From: a virus
DNA: 21,846 nucleotides
Virus record (IMG/VR): IMGVR_UViG_3300028666_000303
Location: 1-21,846 of that record
Strand: one strand, 5' to 3'
Under the pieces are notes generated by a model. That model did no database searches. It saw only the letters and a program-made list of their open reading frames with translations, and was not told where the DNA came from. Shown in pieces: positions 1 to 7,165 of the stretch. Within the stretch, counting starts at the first letter, position 1. Each line of letters opens with the position of its first letter. Made by a program: the position numbers and the translations under genes.

Positions 1-25
1 TATACCCGTCAAGAATGGCGGGACG

Positions 26-964
26 ATGACTCTAGAAAAGACCAGCCGTGGTTGGCGGTTAACACTGAGTACTGGCGACCCCAAGATTGCCCCTGAGAAT
101 TTCTACGGGCCGAATAAAGACGAATTGATTTATGCTGTAGCTGATGCAAAGGTCGAGTCTAATAGAACCATCCATAGATTAAAGAAAGAAAAGTTTTTAG
201 GCGGCGGGGAAGAGGCAACTATTACTCCGTCTCCCTCCCGCAATATCGCCAAAGTGGCAGCACTTTCGGCGGATGACGTTTACGAAATCAAAAACCAATT
301 AGCGGAAAATCCCGCAGACGCTATCGACACTTGGGTGAAGAAAAGATTTGGACTCGATCAAGACGAATTTGCCGAAGCTTTAAAGTCTGCTCCCGAAGCT
401 AAGAAGATACTAGATGCCCAGACTGTTAAGGGTAACATTGATGAAGTAAACAATGATTTTTGTTCCACCAATCCTGACTACCTAGAATACGTGACGACTT
501 CCGATTCGGAAGTTAATCAAATCAATATGCGTTTGCTAGTTGGCAGGATGGCTAAGAGTTATCTTAATAAGAAGATTACAAAATCCACTGCCCAGCCGAT
601 TGTAGATGATGCTATCTACGAGATTTATAAACGTGGTAAGTGGACTGTAGAAAACCTTGAAACGGCGAAAGAAGAACTGATCGAGAACGAATTGTTCGAA
701 CGCTCAGAGTCTCGTCGCACCGTTCCAGAACCGCAACCTGAACCAGTGGCCGTAAAAGGCCCATCCGTGCCTGCCACGCAACCCATTGTTGCGACACCCG
801 GACAGCCAGTGGGCTTAATAGGACTATCTGCTAAAGGTGGATCACCTGTGGCAGCACCCGAAGAAAAGCCGCTGACAGACGTAGACCTGCAAAGTATTCC
901 TTTAAGCGATTTAAAGGCAATTGCTATGGCTCAACTCAGAGCGCAGCAACAGGGTCGGCAATAA
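26..964 (+). CDS. Scaffold-like capsid assembly protein (N-terminus may lie upstream)
   Basis: I see a 312-residue acidic protein directly before the major capsid gene, the usual place for a scaffold. Residues 75-225 are mostly helical and charged. They include a segment (about 145-225) of the kind common in capsid-adjacent phage proteins: an NPDY motif followed by a WTVENLETAKEEL helix. Residues 233-282 are a proline-rich linker, and 286-308 form a short amphipathic C-terminal helix, as scaffolds often use for coat contact. No enzyme motif is visible. The ATG at 26 has no convincing Shine-Dalgarno, and its frame stays open to the left edge (reading I-P-V-K-N-G-G-T before the Met), so the gene may begin outside the window. 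If 26 is the start, it would overlap by ATGA a gene ending at 29. The scaffold role is inferred from position and composition. Confidence 0.55.
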   Translation: MTLEKTSRGWRLTLSTGDPKIAPENFYGPNKDELIYAVADAKVESNRTIHRLKKEKFLGGGEEATITPSPSRNIAKVAALSADDVYEIKNQLAENPADAIDTWVKKRFGLDQDEFAEALKSAPEAKKILDAQTVKGNIDEVNNDFCSTNPDYLEYVTTSDSEVNQINMRLLVGRMAKSYLNKKITKSTAQPIVDDAIYEIYKRGKWTVENLETAKEELIENELFERSESRRTVPEPQPEPVAVKGPSVPATQPIVATPGQPVGLIGLSAKGGSPVAAPEEKPLTDVDLQSIPLSDLKAIAMAQLRAQQQGRQ

Positions 965-982
965 CTTTTTAAAGGCACCATA

Positions 983-1972
983 ATGGCCTATTCACCAGCA
1001 GTAAACACGGTTGCATCCGGCAACTTTCCTAACGCTCTAGCAATTTACTACGAGCGTAAAGCTATCCCCAACTTGAAGCAATCGACTCCTTTCCTCGGTT
1101 GCACGAAGCAGTGGCCGCTACCTATGCACAGCGGTAACACTATTCAGTTCTTCTCCTACAACTTGCTAGGCTCAAACGTGCAGCAATCGACAGAAGGTTT
1201 TGTTGGTTCGCCTGTGCCCGAGAGCGCAGTCAAGATTCAGGCTGTGATTGGTCAGTACGCTGACTACACCAACAGTTCTGACTTGCTGATGGAGACTGCC
1301 CTTGATGACAAGGGTCTTCTGTCTAGCTTGGCTGAGGAAATGAACTACCGGTTAGCTCTGACCCTTAACCAGCTAGTTATCACCGCTGCGGATTCTACCA
1401 CAGGTATTGACTCAACTGTGCTTCAGACTCTAGCGGCAGGTACTTACCTAACTGCGTCCAACCTTCGTACCATCGCTCAACAGCTTTCGAGCGTGAACGT
1501 TCGGTACTTCGAAGGCGATAGCTGGGCCGGTATTATCAACCCCCTTGTTACGCATGACGTGTACAACGACGCAAGCTTCAATGGCTTAACTGACATTATG
1601 AAGCGCAGCCCTGAGACAGCGAAGAAGCTGTTTGGTGCCGTTGACCGCGATGCCCCCTTTGAATTTGCTGGAATTAAGTTCAAGGAAACCACAACTGCAA
1701 CCCCTACAACCATCGGCGGAAACCTGTACTACCCAACGTACATCTTCGGCGACGATGCTCTACTGAGTATCTTCCTTGGTCCCAACCCAACGGATAAGAA
1801 CAGAAAGAACTACTCACTGAACATCCAGATGGCCCCTGAAGGTGGTTCTGTTTCCGATCCGGCAAGACTGATCGGTGGATGGATTTCCTACAACGTGAAG
1901 TTCACTATCACTCCTCCTCCGGGAACTGTGATGCGTCTTCGCAAAATCCTCAGCAACACTTCAAGCTCGTAA
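983..1972 (+). CDS. Major capsid protein, N4-gp56 family
   Basis: This 329-residue protein has the pattern of N4-gp56-type coat proteins, which build the icosahedral shell with an HK97-like fold. Visible hallmarks are an N-terminal YYERKAIPNL segment, a LPMHSGNTIQFFSY segment around residues 46-60, then a QYADYTNSSDLLMET stretch near 90-105 and the helix LNQLVITAAD. Length is within the family range. The start follows AAAGG at 971-975 with 7-nt spacing. It sits 18 nt after the scaffold-like gene and is followed by the largest intergenic gap of the window. Family assignment is from recognised sequence pattern, not a search. Confidence 0.85.
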   Translation: MAYSPAVNTVASGNFPNALAIYYERKAIPNLKQSTPFLGCTKQWPLPMHSGNTIQFFSYNLLGSNVQQSTEGFVGSPVPESAVKIQAVIGQYADYTNSSDLLMETALDDKGLLSSLAEEMNYRLALTLNQLVITAADSTTGIDSTVLQTLAAGTYLTASNLRTIAQQLSSVNVRYFEGDSWAGIINPLVTHDVYNDASFNGLTDIMKRSPETAKKLFGAVDRDAPFEFAGIKFKETTTATPTTIGGNLYYPTYIFGDDALLSIFLGPNPTDKNRKNYSLNIQMAPEGGSVSDPARLIGGWISYNVKFTITPPPGTVMRLRKILSNTSSS

Positions 1973-1976
1973 GTTT

Positions 1977-1989
1977 AGGGCCTCGCCCT
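1977..1989 (+). other. Small hairpin just after the capsid gene stop
   Basis: AGGGC (1977-1981) and GCCCT (1985-1989) are perfect inverse complements around a CTC loop, five bases after the capsid stop codon. There is no U-tract after it (TTGCTTC follows), so an intrinsic terminator is not supported. It may mark the 3' end of the capsid message or protect it after processing. Confidence 0.35.
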
Positions 1990-1997
1990 TGCTTCAC

Positions 1998-2187
1998 TAA
2001 AAGGCTAGTAGTTTGAACGGAGCCTGAATGCCCGAACCCTTGGCCGGGAGAAGGCAATAAGTTTGGTTTCCTCGTGGGAAGTTTCCGAAAAGAGAATAGA
2101 CAGATCGTCGTTCTTAATAAAGAAATTTCTCCACGGGCCAAGGACTCCTTAGACCCTCCCAACAATACATTCCTACTAGCCATTTTA
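1998..2187 (+). ncRNA. Candidate structured RNA (three-way junction) in the capsid-gene 3' gap / 5' leader of the next gene
   Basis: Pairing read directly from the sequence. P1: 1998-2010 with 2174-2187, thirteen pairs and one bulged A (2182), core GGCTAGTA/TACTAGCC. P2: 2011-2015 with 2033-2037, GUUUG/CGAAC including one G-U. P3: CCTTGGCC 2038-2045 with GGCCAAGG 2136-2143, continuing after a small internal loop as GGAGAA 2047-2052 with TTCTCC 2127-2132. Hairpins inside P3: 2067-2071/2077-2081 and 2111-2115/2120-2124. P1, P2 and P3 abut with no unpaired bases on their 5' sides. The 3' arm of P1 ends one or two bases before the AAGGA ribosome-binding site (2189-2193) of the gene at 2199. It could be a cis-regulatory leader or a stable phage RNA. 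I match it to no known family, and no covariation has been tested. Confidence 0.55.
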
Positions 2188-2198
2188 TAAGGATCAAG

Positions 2199-2582
2199 AT
2201 GATAACAGCATCAATTACCGGAACGATTAAGGTAACAGACAATCTCACGAACTCTGTGGCTTTATCTAAACCCGTAAATAATGCGTATACCGGCGAGTTG
2301 TTCACATACGGACAATCGGTGATTGTCGGCACAGGAGCTTATACGGTTCCTCTGCCGATAACTCCGATTGAGTTCTTGTATGTCAAAAATCTTTCTGCAA
2401 ATGCAGGGACTACTATAACAGTTACTTGGACTCCTGTGGGGGGAAGTTCGGCGAATGTCATAACTCTGGACCCCGGAGCCTTGATAATTTTTTCGGAAGT
2501 TATCACGACTAACGGGATCAGTGCTTTGAGTTTGATATCCAACCAAGCCGGAACCCCAGTAGAATTTATCATAGCTGGTTAA
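2199..2582 (+). CDS. Small beta-rich virion protein, hypothetical
   Basis: A 127-residue protein rich in Thr, Val, Ile and Gly, with alternating hydrophobic strands and no charged catalytic cluster. It has a VTDNLTNSV motif near the N-terminus, a central YVKNLSANAGTTITVTW strand pair and a PGALIIFSE segment. Proteins of this look and size recur beside capsid and tail genes of phages and are normally annotated as structural. The ATG follows AAGGA (2189-2193) with 5-nt spacing, directly after the structured RNA, so that RNA is positioned to affect its translation. It could be a head decoration or fibre-base protein; the exact role is unknown. Confidence 0.6.
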   Translation: MITASITGTIKVTDNLTNSVALSKPVNNAYTGELFTYGQSVIVGTGAYTVPLPITPIEFLYVKNLSANAGTTITVTWTPVGGSSANVITLDPGALIIFSEVITTNGISALSLISNQAGTPVEFIIAG

Positions 2583-2583
2583 A

Positions 2584-3183
2584 ATGATTCCTGTCCTTTA
2601 TCTCATTCGTCACGGAAGAACGGCCTATAACGAAAAAGGCTTGTTTCGCGGGGAAGCGGATATCCCTCTTGTAGAGGATGGTATCCACGACGCCGAAGAA
2701 GCTAAAAAGTTTTTGGGCGATGTTACTCCTTCTTTCATAGTTTCTTCTGATAAGAAACGGGCTATACAAACGTCCAAGATATTATCAGAAGGGGTAGAAG
2801 TACAACCTACAGACCAGCTTCGCGCTTGGAATTTAGGGAAATTTTCTGGCCAACCTAAGAATGAAGAGAACCAAAAAGAAGTCGATTCCTATGTAGAACG
2901 TCCTGACGAAAGAGTTCCAGAAGGCGAAAGCCTAAACGAATTCAGAGAGAGGATTTTGCCTGTGTTAGCGGAATGTTTCGAACACGCTACTAGGGTAGGA
3001 CCGGGGTTTATTATAGCGCACTCAAGTGTCATTCATGAAGTTGGTACTCAGCTTTTTGGCAACCACAAGAGTTTAGTAGTTAAGCCGGGTGGCATAGTTA
3101 TCGTGGGGTTTGGCGACGGCGAAATCACCGCTGACCGAGTTTTTAAACCGCTTAAAAATCATAATGATGCAAGCGTTTCGTAA
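2584..3183 (+). CDS. Histidine phosphatase (phosphoglycerate-mutase-like) superfamily protein
   Basis: A 199-residue protein with the full active-site set of the histidine phosphatase superfamily. It has LIRHGRT with R9-H10-G11 (H10 the phospho-acceptor), the second arginine in SSDKKRAIQT (R59), the acid/base region PEGES (E115) and the second histidine in IAHSSV (H146). The family transfers phosphate via phosphohistidine on sugars, nucleotides, proteins or other small substrates; the substrate cannot be read here. The start lies one base after the preceding stop, so translation is probably coupled. A phosphatase between two virion-type genes is unusual. It may be a moron-like metabolic or counter-defence gene, or be packaged. 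Confidence 0.85.
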   Translation: MIPVLYLIRHGRTAYNEKGLFRGEADIPLVEDGIHDAEEAKKFLGDVTPSFIVSSDKKRAIQTSKILSEGVEVQPTDQLRAWNLGKFSGQPKNEENQKEVDSYVERPDERVPEGESLNEFRERILPVLAECFEHATRVGPGFIIAHSSVIHEVGTQLFGNHKSLVVKPGGIVIVGFGDGEITADRVFKPLKNHNDASVS

Positions 3184-3200
3184 CAGGAGATTCATTTTCA

Positions 3201-3875
3201 ATGGCTAATTCAGACACAATTGTTGCCTTGACTGGACCCGGCACAGCCCGTAACCAGATCAACGCTCTTACACTAACTTCCACAACTGAGACGGTCTTCG
3301 TCGTGGGGACTGATACCGCAGGCACTACTGTTGCGGCTATTCTTACTGTCCCCGTGGGCGCGGGTACTAACTTGGTTGGTTCGGCAAGTCCTATCGAGTT
3401 CAACCTAAACTCTGCTTTGTCTCAATCGTCTTACGGGCGTAAGGACCAAGTGCAGACTGCTCCTCCGTTCTTCAGCAAGACTACGTTTGACGCAGGCCGT
3501 CCCTTCCGCATTCGCGTGACTGGGTATGCGACTCTGAATGCTGGTGCGGGTAACACTGTGGCTATTGGTCTGTACCAAGGTACATCCACCACTACCGCTA
3601 GTGATACCAAGATTGCCGCGATGACAGCCGGTGGTTCTCCTAGCACAAGCTTTAACTTTGTGTTGGAGACCTTCATCCAGTGGGACTCGACCTCTCAGGT
3701 GCTCGGTGGATACTACACTGGCCAGTGCGGAAACGCCCTCACTACGCAGCACGTTCTCACGAACGCAGCTTCTGTGACTCAGGCGTCCAACCTGACATTC
3801 GTCCTTTCCGGAACTTTCGGGAACGCCGGAGGCGGAACCATCAACATCGCTGAGTTCAGCGCAGAGCAAGTCTAA
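3201..3875 (+). CDS. Beta-rich virion protein, hypothetical
   Basis: A 224-residue, Thr/Ala/Gly-rich protein with few charges. The first ~75 residues (through LVGSASPIEFNLN) look like a short extended N-terminal domain. Residues 85-224 look like a beta-sandwich, with FRIRVTGYATLNAG, VAIGLYQGTS and a terminal GGTINIAEFSAEQV strand. The start follows AGGAGA (3185-3190) with 10-nt spacing. Position in the head module suggests a decoration or minor capsid protein. I recognise no named family. Confidence 0.6.
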   Translation: MANSDTIVALTGPGTARNQINALTLTSTTETVFVVGTDTAGTTVAAILTVPVGAGTNLVGSASPIEFNLNSALSQSSYGRKDQVQTAPPFFSKTTFDAGRPFRIRVTGYATLNAGAGNTVAIGLYQGTSTTTASDTKIAAMTAGGSPSTSFNFVLETFIQWDSTSQVLGGYYTGQCGNALTTQHVLTNAASVTQASNLTFVLSGTFGNAGGGTINIAEFSAEQV

Positions 3876-3903
3876 CGTATTTCTTAAGTGCCTAGAGGAC
3901 TTA

Positions 3904-4566
3904 ATGCACAACCCACAAGCAGAAGAAAACATTCTTGACCGCGACTTAGCATTCTCCTCCTCATTATTGGGGAAAGAATGCAGTCGCTGTCATAGAGCGT
4001 ATATCTACAGTAAGTTTAAAAAAGATTCGAGCAGCCGAGACGGGCATACACATTTGTGTAACCAATGTCTCAATACGCCGAGATTGTCCGTAGAAGAGAA
4101 TCTTTACCGATACAAAGAAATGAACGAAAGTTCTGCGGCGGTAGAAGCACAGCGTAGACCAGATGAACTTGATTATCTTGAAAGAGACTCGGTTGGTAGG
4201 TGGCTTTGGCATACAGACTTTTTAGACAAGCTAAGGCGTTTATTAGGCGGAAAGCTCATAGTCGGAGACGCTTACTTCCTAGACGAGTTCTCCCTGTATA
4301 TTCAAGACGCCAGATGCGTCGATACTCAAGGAGTTCGATACCTTGGATTTATCCCAACGGGAAAGATTCAGGAATTTAGTTCCTACAAGTATGATCGGAA
4401 CGGAGTTCCTATTGATGAGTCCGCGCGAGGGTATCGCGGGATTTTGATGAAGTTAGTCATCGATGGGTATATCACCGAAGCACAGTGCGCCAAGGAATTC
4501 GGGCATTGCGATGAAAATATTTGGGCTAAAACCCTTTACAATTGGCGAAACATAAAGAGAGGATAA
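3904..4566 (+). CDS. Zinc-ribbon protein of unknown function
   Basis: A 220-residue protein whose N-terminus carries a four-cysteine zinc site: C26-x2-C29 (ECSRCH), then after a KFKKDSSSRDGH segment C52-x2-C55 (CNQC). This CxxC...F.K...DG...CxxC layout is common at the N-terminus of phage HNH/endonuclease-VII-like and DNA-binding proteins. No HNH catalytic motif follows. The remaining 160 residues are mixed alpha/beta and charged, ending in a WAKTLYNWRN helix, and I do not recognise them. The start follows AGAGGA (3894-3899). Nucleic-acid or protein binding is plausible; nuclease activity is not supported. Confidence 0.6.
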   Translation: MHNPQAEENILDRDLAFSSSLLGKECSRCHRAYIYSKFKKDSSSRDGHTHLCNQCLNTPRLSVEENLYRYKEMNESSAAVEAQRRPDELDYLERDSVGRWLWHTDFLDKLRRLLGGKLIVGDAYFLDEFSLYIQDARCVDTQGVRYLGFIPTGKIQEFSSYKYDRNGVPIDESARGYRGILMKLVIDGYITEAQCAKEFGHCDENIWAKTLYNWRNIKRG

Positions 4567-4582
4567 CGGGAGTATTTCCGTT
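4565..4582 (+). promoter_or_regulatory. Possible hairpin over the weak RBS region of the next gene
   Basis: AACGG (4565-4569) and CCGTT (4578-4582) are inverse complements, enclosing GAGTATTT. The only Shine-Dalgarno-like bases (GGGAG, 4568-4572) are partly inside the stem and would otherwise be 15 nt from the ATG at 4588, too far for normal use. Folding could modulate initiation. A five-pair stem is weak evidence. Confidence 0.25.
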
Positions 4583-4587
4583 TCTGT

Positions 4588-5154
4588 ATGGCAAAAGAAA
4601 AAGAAGCAACACCAGTAACACCAGATTTGGACGCGCCCGTCACGGTGTCGGGGGCTGACCTGTTAAACCTTATCACGATGCTCCAGAACAACAATGCTAA
4701 GAGTATTGCTGAGGCGTTTGAAAAGCTATCACCGAACTACAAGACTCCGGAGCAAAAAGCTTTCAACGAGAAGCTTCGCGGAGATCAACGCAATATCGAA
4801 ATTTTCAAGCTGAAAAATCGCAAGCGTCAGCAAAAGTTTTGCGATCATGAGATTGGCCAGACCGGTAGGAAACGGTTAGGAGAAGGAGCATTCAACATGC
4901 TCAAGCTCCCCACCGGCGAAACTATCGGGGTGTGTACTTACTGCCAGATGGTCATTTCTTCGGCGAACCCGGATCATACTCGGTTCTTCAAGAAAGCAGG
5001 AGGAACCCTAGCGGAAGCTGGGCAGTTCAATCTGAACGACCCCATCAAGGCGCAGTTAGCCAGACTTGGGGACGACGAACGTAAAAGAGTTCTCGAAGCC
5101 CGTGCCAAGCACGTCGAGCTTAGTCCTCAAGACGATGACGAGGATTATCTGTAA
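4588..5154 (+). CDS. Cys/His (zinc-site-like) protein, paralogue 1
   Basis: A 188-residue charged protein. Residues 1-80 are a helical, lysine-rich N-terminal part with a predicted coiled region near 55-82. A compact motif follows: C85-x-H87, then LPTGETIG leading to C116-x2-C119, then SSANPDH ending at H130. This could coordinate zinc. The next gene repeats the same motif with the same order, so the two are tandem paralogues. The C-terminus (160-188) is very acidic. Its stop overlaps the next start as TAATG (5152-5156), which implies translational coupling and perhaps fixed stoichiometry. Function is unknown; a small connector or DNA-contact role in the head is possible. Confidence 0.6.
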   Translation: MAKEKEATPVTPDLDAPVTVSGADLLNLITMLQNNNAKSIAEAFEKLSPNYKTPEQKAFNEKLRGDQRNIEIFKLKNRKRQQKFCDHEIGQTGRKRLGEGAFNMLKLPTGETIGVCTYCQMVISSANPDHTRFFKKAGGTLAEAGQFNLNDPIKAQLARLGDDERKRVLEARAKHVELSPQDDDEDYL

Positions 5155-5612
5155 TGACGGCTAATGAACTTCGTGAGAAACTTCAGAAGTTAGAATTCCA
5201 GAAGAGCACGTATAAACATCTTCTAGCGGGGGTGGAGAGGCAAGAGAAATGCTCTCACCTTCGGAACCAATTAGGATTAGGATATCGAAAAAACTATCCC
5301 GACGATTTTTCCTTTTGCGGGTTAATGCTTCCAGACGGCGAACTCATAGGAATATGCCAGTATTGCCAGCTTAAGGTATCCTCAAGAAATCCAGATCACG
5401 CGAAATACTTCAAGGGGGATTGGGTCAATCAATCCGCGAATATGCCGATGATGAGTACGGCGTCAACCACTCCGGCAGTGTTTCATACGCAGTGGCCTTA
5501 TGGCGGCAATATCAACGACGAACTTTGGCGCAATTGGTATAAATCCACAGAAACTTGCACAGTCTTTACAGACAGTCTAACTCCCTCGAACAACCCAGCA
5601 AAAAACCTATAA
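5154..5612 (+). CDS. Cys/His (zinc-site-like) protein, paralogue 2
   Basis: A 152-residue protein that begins inside the preceding stop codon (TAATG). It shares with its neighbour a short basic, helical N-terminus followed by C33-x-H35, then LPDGELIG, C68-x2-C71 (CQYC) and SSRNPDH with H82 and a YF/FF-K ending. The tail from about residue 95 differs completely and is rich in Ser, Thr, Asn and Trp. The pair probably arose by tandem duplication and then diverged at both ends around the conserved core. No family is recognised and the biochemical role is unknown. Confidence 0.6.
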   Translation: MTANELREKLQKLEFQKSTYKHLLAGVERQEKCSHLRNQLGLGYRKNYPDDFSFCGLMLPDGELIGICQYCQLKVSSRNPDHAKYFKGDWVNQSANMPMMSTASTTPAVFHTQWPYGGNINDELWRNWYKSTETCTVFTDSLTPSNNPAKNL

Positions 5613-5661
5613 CCGAGTTACTAGGCCGGATTGGTACAACTCTAACTCTAAGGAATTAGAA

Positions 5662-6396
5662 ATGTCTTCCAACATCCAGTTAAAAACTACAATAGACTTG
5701 ACCAGTAGGTTTATCTATAATGCCCCTCTGCTCTACGTGAACAGCGGGGCATTGGCGTATTCAATCGGGGATTGGGTGCGCCAATTCCTGTTGGCTCCTC
5801 CTTTCTCTTGGAGATGGAATAGAGCATTCGCTAAGCCTATTGTGTGCCAGCCGGGGGTAGCCGACTATACAGTTAGTATACCAGACTTCGGTTGGTTAGA
5901 AAAAGCAACTGTAGTTTTTCCTCCCGATACCAGCGGGAATAACCCCCTTATCTCGAAAGAACTTACCGTCCAGCAAGCTCTAATTGGGGAAACTATGCTA
6001 GGACAACCGGCCTTTATCTCCACTGTTGGCGACGATAACAACGGAAACATTACCTTCCGATTGATGATGGTTCCGGATAAGGCTTACACTCTGAACATGA
6101 TTTACCAGAAATCTGCTCCTTCCTTTGGGGCGGTAACTGATACTTGGGCACCTATCCCCGACTATTACTCCTACATCTACAACCAAGGATATTTAGCTAA
6201 GACTTACGAATACAAGGGCGACGAAAGGTTTGCCTTTGCTCACATGGAGTTTCTGAAGCAGGTTGTGGCAGCTAACGAGGGATTGTCTGAGACAGACAGA
6301 AACATATTCTTAGGACCCCATCTTAACTACTTACGCGAGAACCAGAGCGTAGGTCAGACAGGATCGCTAGGTCGTCAAGGAAGGTCAGGGCAGTAA
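5662..6396 (+). CDS. Neck/connector-like virion protein, copy 1
   Basis: A 244-residue protein with a helical first third (SIGDWVRQFLLAPPF) leading to the signature S-WRWN (W50, W52), then a PDFGWLEK motif (W78) and a beta-rich centre. It ends with helical YNQGYLAKTYEYKGDERF and a disordered, Gly/Gln/Arg-rich tail. The partial gene at the right edge keeps the WRWN and GWL motifs at the same spacing, so they are paralogues. Proteins of this kind occur between head genes and fibre genes of short-tailed phages, suggesting a head-tail or tail-hub adaptor. That role is inferred. The start follows AAGGA (5650-5654) with 7-nt spacing, and its stop overlaps the next ATG. Confidence 0.6.
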   Translation: MSSNIQLKTTIDLTSRFIYNAPLLYVNSGALAYSIGDWVRQFLLAPPFSWRWNRAFAKPIVCQPGVADYTVSIPDFGWLEKATVVFPPDTSGNNPLISKELTVQQALIGETMLGQPAFISTVGDDNNGNITFRLMMVPDKAYTLNMIYQKSAPSFGAVTDTWAPIPDYYSYIYNQGYLAKTYEYKGDERFAFAHMEFLKQVVAANEGLSETDRNIFLGPHLNYLRENQSVGQTGSLGRQGRSGQ

Positions 6397-6836
6397 TGGC
6401 TACGATACAAGAAAATCTTTTAGCTGCTCAGATTCCTCCCAACGTGTTTGTGGCGGGACCCTCCAATGGTAAAGGTGCGGCCAGCATCCGGAGACTATCG
6501 GCCTACGATCTTACCAGAATTTTTCCGGGGCTAGTCGTCCAGTTCGATGCGAACGATAACGCCTACTTTGACATAACCGGAGGAGGAATCCTCGGGAATA
6601 TCACAGCAGTTATTGCTGGGGTTGGTTTGTCTGGTGGGGGCACAAGCGGGGCGGTTACTCTCAATCTGGGGATTCCTATTTCCGTAGCGCACGGGGGAAC
6701 GGGAACTTCGTCTCCGAGTTTGATAGCTGGTAGCGGAATCTCCATTACAGGAGCTTGGCCCGACCAGACTATCACTAACACTGGAGCTACTGCTGGCCTC
6801 GACTTTACGCAAGCTTTCCTCCTTATGGGGGCATAA
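6396..6836 (+). CDS. Short tail-fibre-type protein
   Basis: A 146-residue protein starting within the preceding stop (TAATG). After a 60-residue N-terminal part it has the Gly/Thr/Ser-rich pattern typical of phage fibre shafts. Examples are GVGLSGGGTSGAVTLNLG, a VAHGGTGTSSPSLI segment (the GGTG motif recurrent in fibres) and SGISITGAWPDQTITNTG. This resembles, in miniature, the repeats of the large fibre two genes downstream. Its probable role is a fibre base or adaptor joining the connector to the large fibre. It ends in a hydrophobic AFLLMGA tail. Confidence 0.65.
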   Translation: MATIQENLLAAQIPPNVFVAGPSNGKGAASIRRLSAYDLTRIFPGLVVQFDANDNAYFDITGGGILGNITAVIAGVGLSGGGTSGAVTLNLGIPISVAHGGTGTSSPSLIAGSGISITGAWPDQTITNTGATAGLDFTQAFLLMGA

Positions 6837-7165
6837 TGGCAGCGATCATAAGAGTACTAGGCCAAGTCTACCCAGCCGCTAACACAGAAACCACTTTGTA
6901 CACATGCGGGACAACTTCGGCAGTTATATCAACAATCAATATATGCAACACCAGTCCGTCCGCAGCAGATTCTTTTACCGTAAGAATATGTATAGCAGGG
7001 GCGGGAGACACTAACTCCCAACTGTTAGCCTACTTAGTAAATCTTCCTCCGGGGACTTTTCTCCCTGTGACGGTTGGGCTGACTGTAGCGAGTACAGATG
7101 TTATCAAGGTTTTGGCACTCAATGGAACGTGCTCATTCCAGCTTTTCGGGCAAGAAAATAGTTAA
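6836..7165 (+). CDS. Small beta-sandwich virion protein
   Basis: A 109-residue protein coupled to both neighbours by TAATG junctions. The sequence runs as RVLGQVYPAANTETTLYT, then STINICNTS, a FTVRICIAGAG strand, LPPGTFLPVTVGL and a final CSFQLFGQE. This order (GQ..PA..T.T.LYT...ST..ICN...F.V.....) is a pattern often seen in small structural proteins beside phage fibres. It carries four cysteines despite having no signal peptide. Structural role likely; precise position in the virion unknown. Confidence 0.65.
   Translation: MAAIIRVLGQVYPAANTETTLYTCGTTSAVISTINICNTSPSAADSFTVRICIAGAGDTNSQLLAYLVNLPPGTFLPVTVGLTVASTDVIKVLALNGTCSFQLFGQENS

Noticed and set aside
1-29. End of an upstream gene at 27-29 (TGA overlapping ATG 26)
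   Set aside because: Only nine codons are visible and the scaffold-like frame is also open to the edge, so neither reading can be chosen.
1977-1989. Intrinsic terminator after the capsid gene
   Set aside because: The hairpin has only five pairs and is not followed by a U-tract.
3405-3932. Antisense ORF of 175 codons over the gene at 3201
   Set aside because: Composition rich in Arg, Ser and Cys and low in normal structure; the + strand frame has a good Shine-Dalgarno and virion-like protein.
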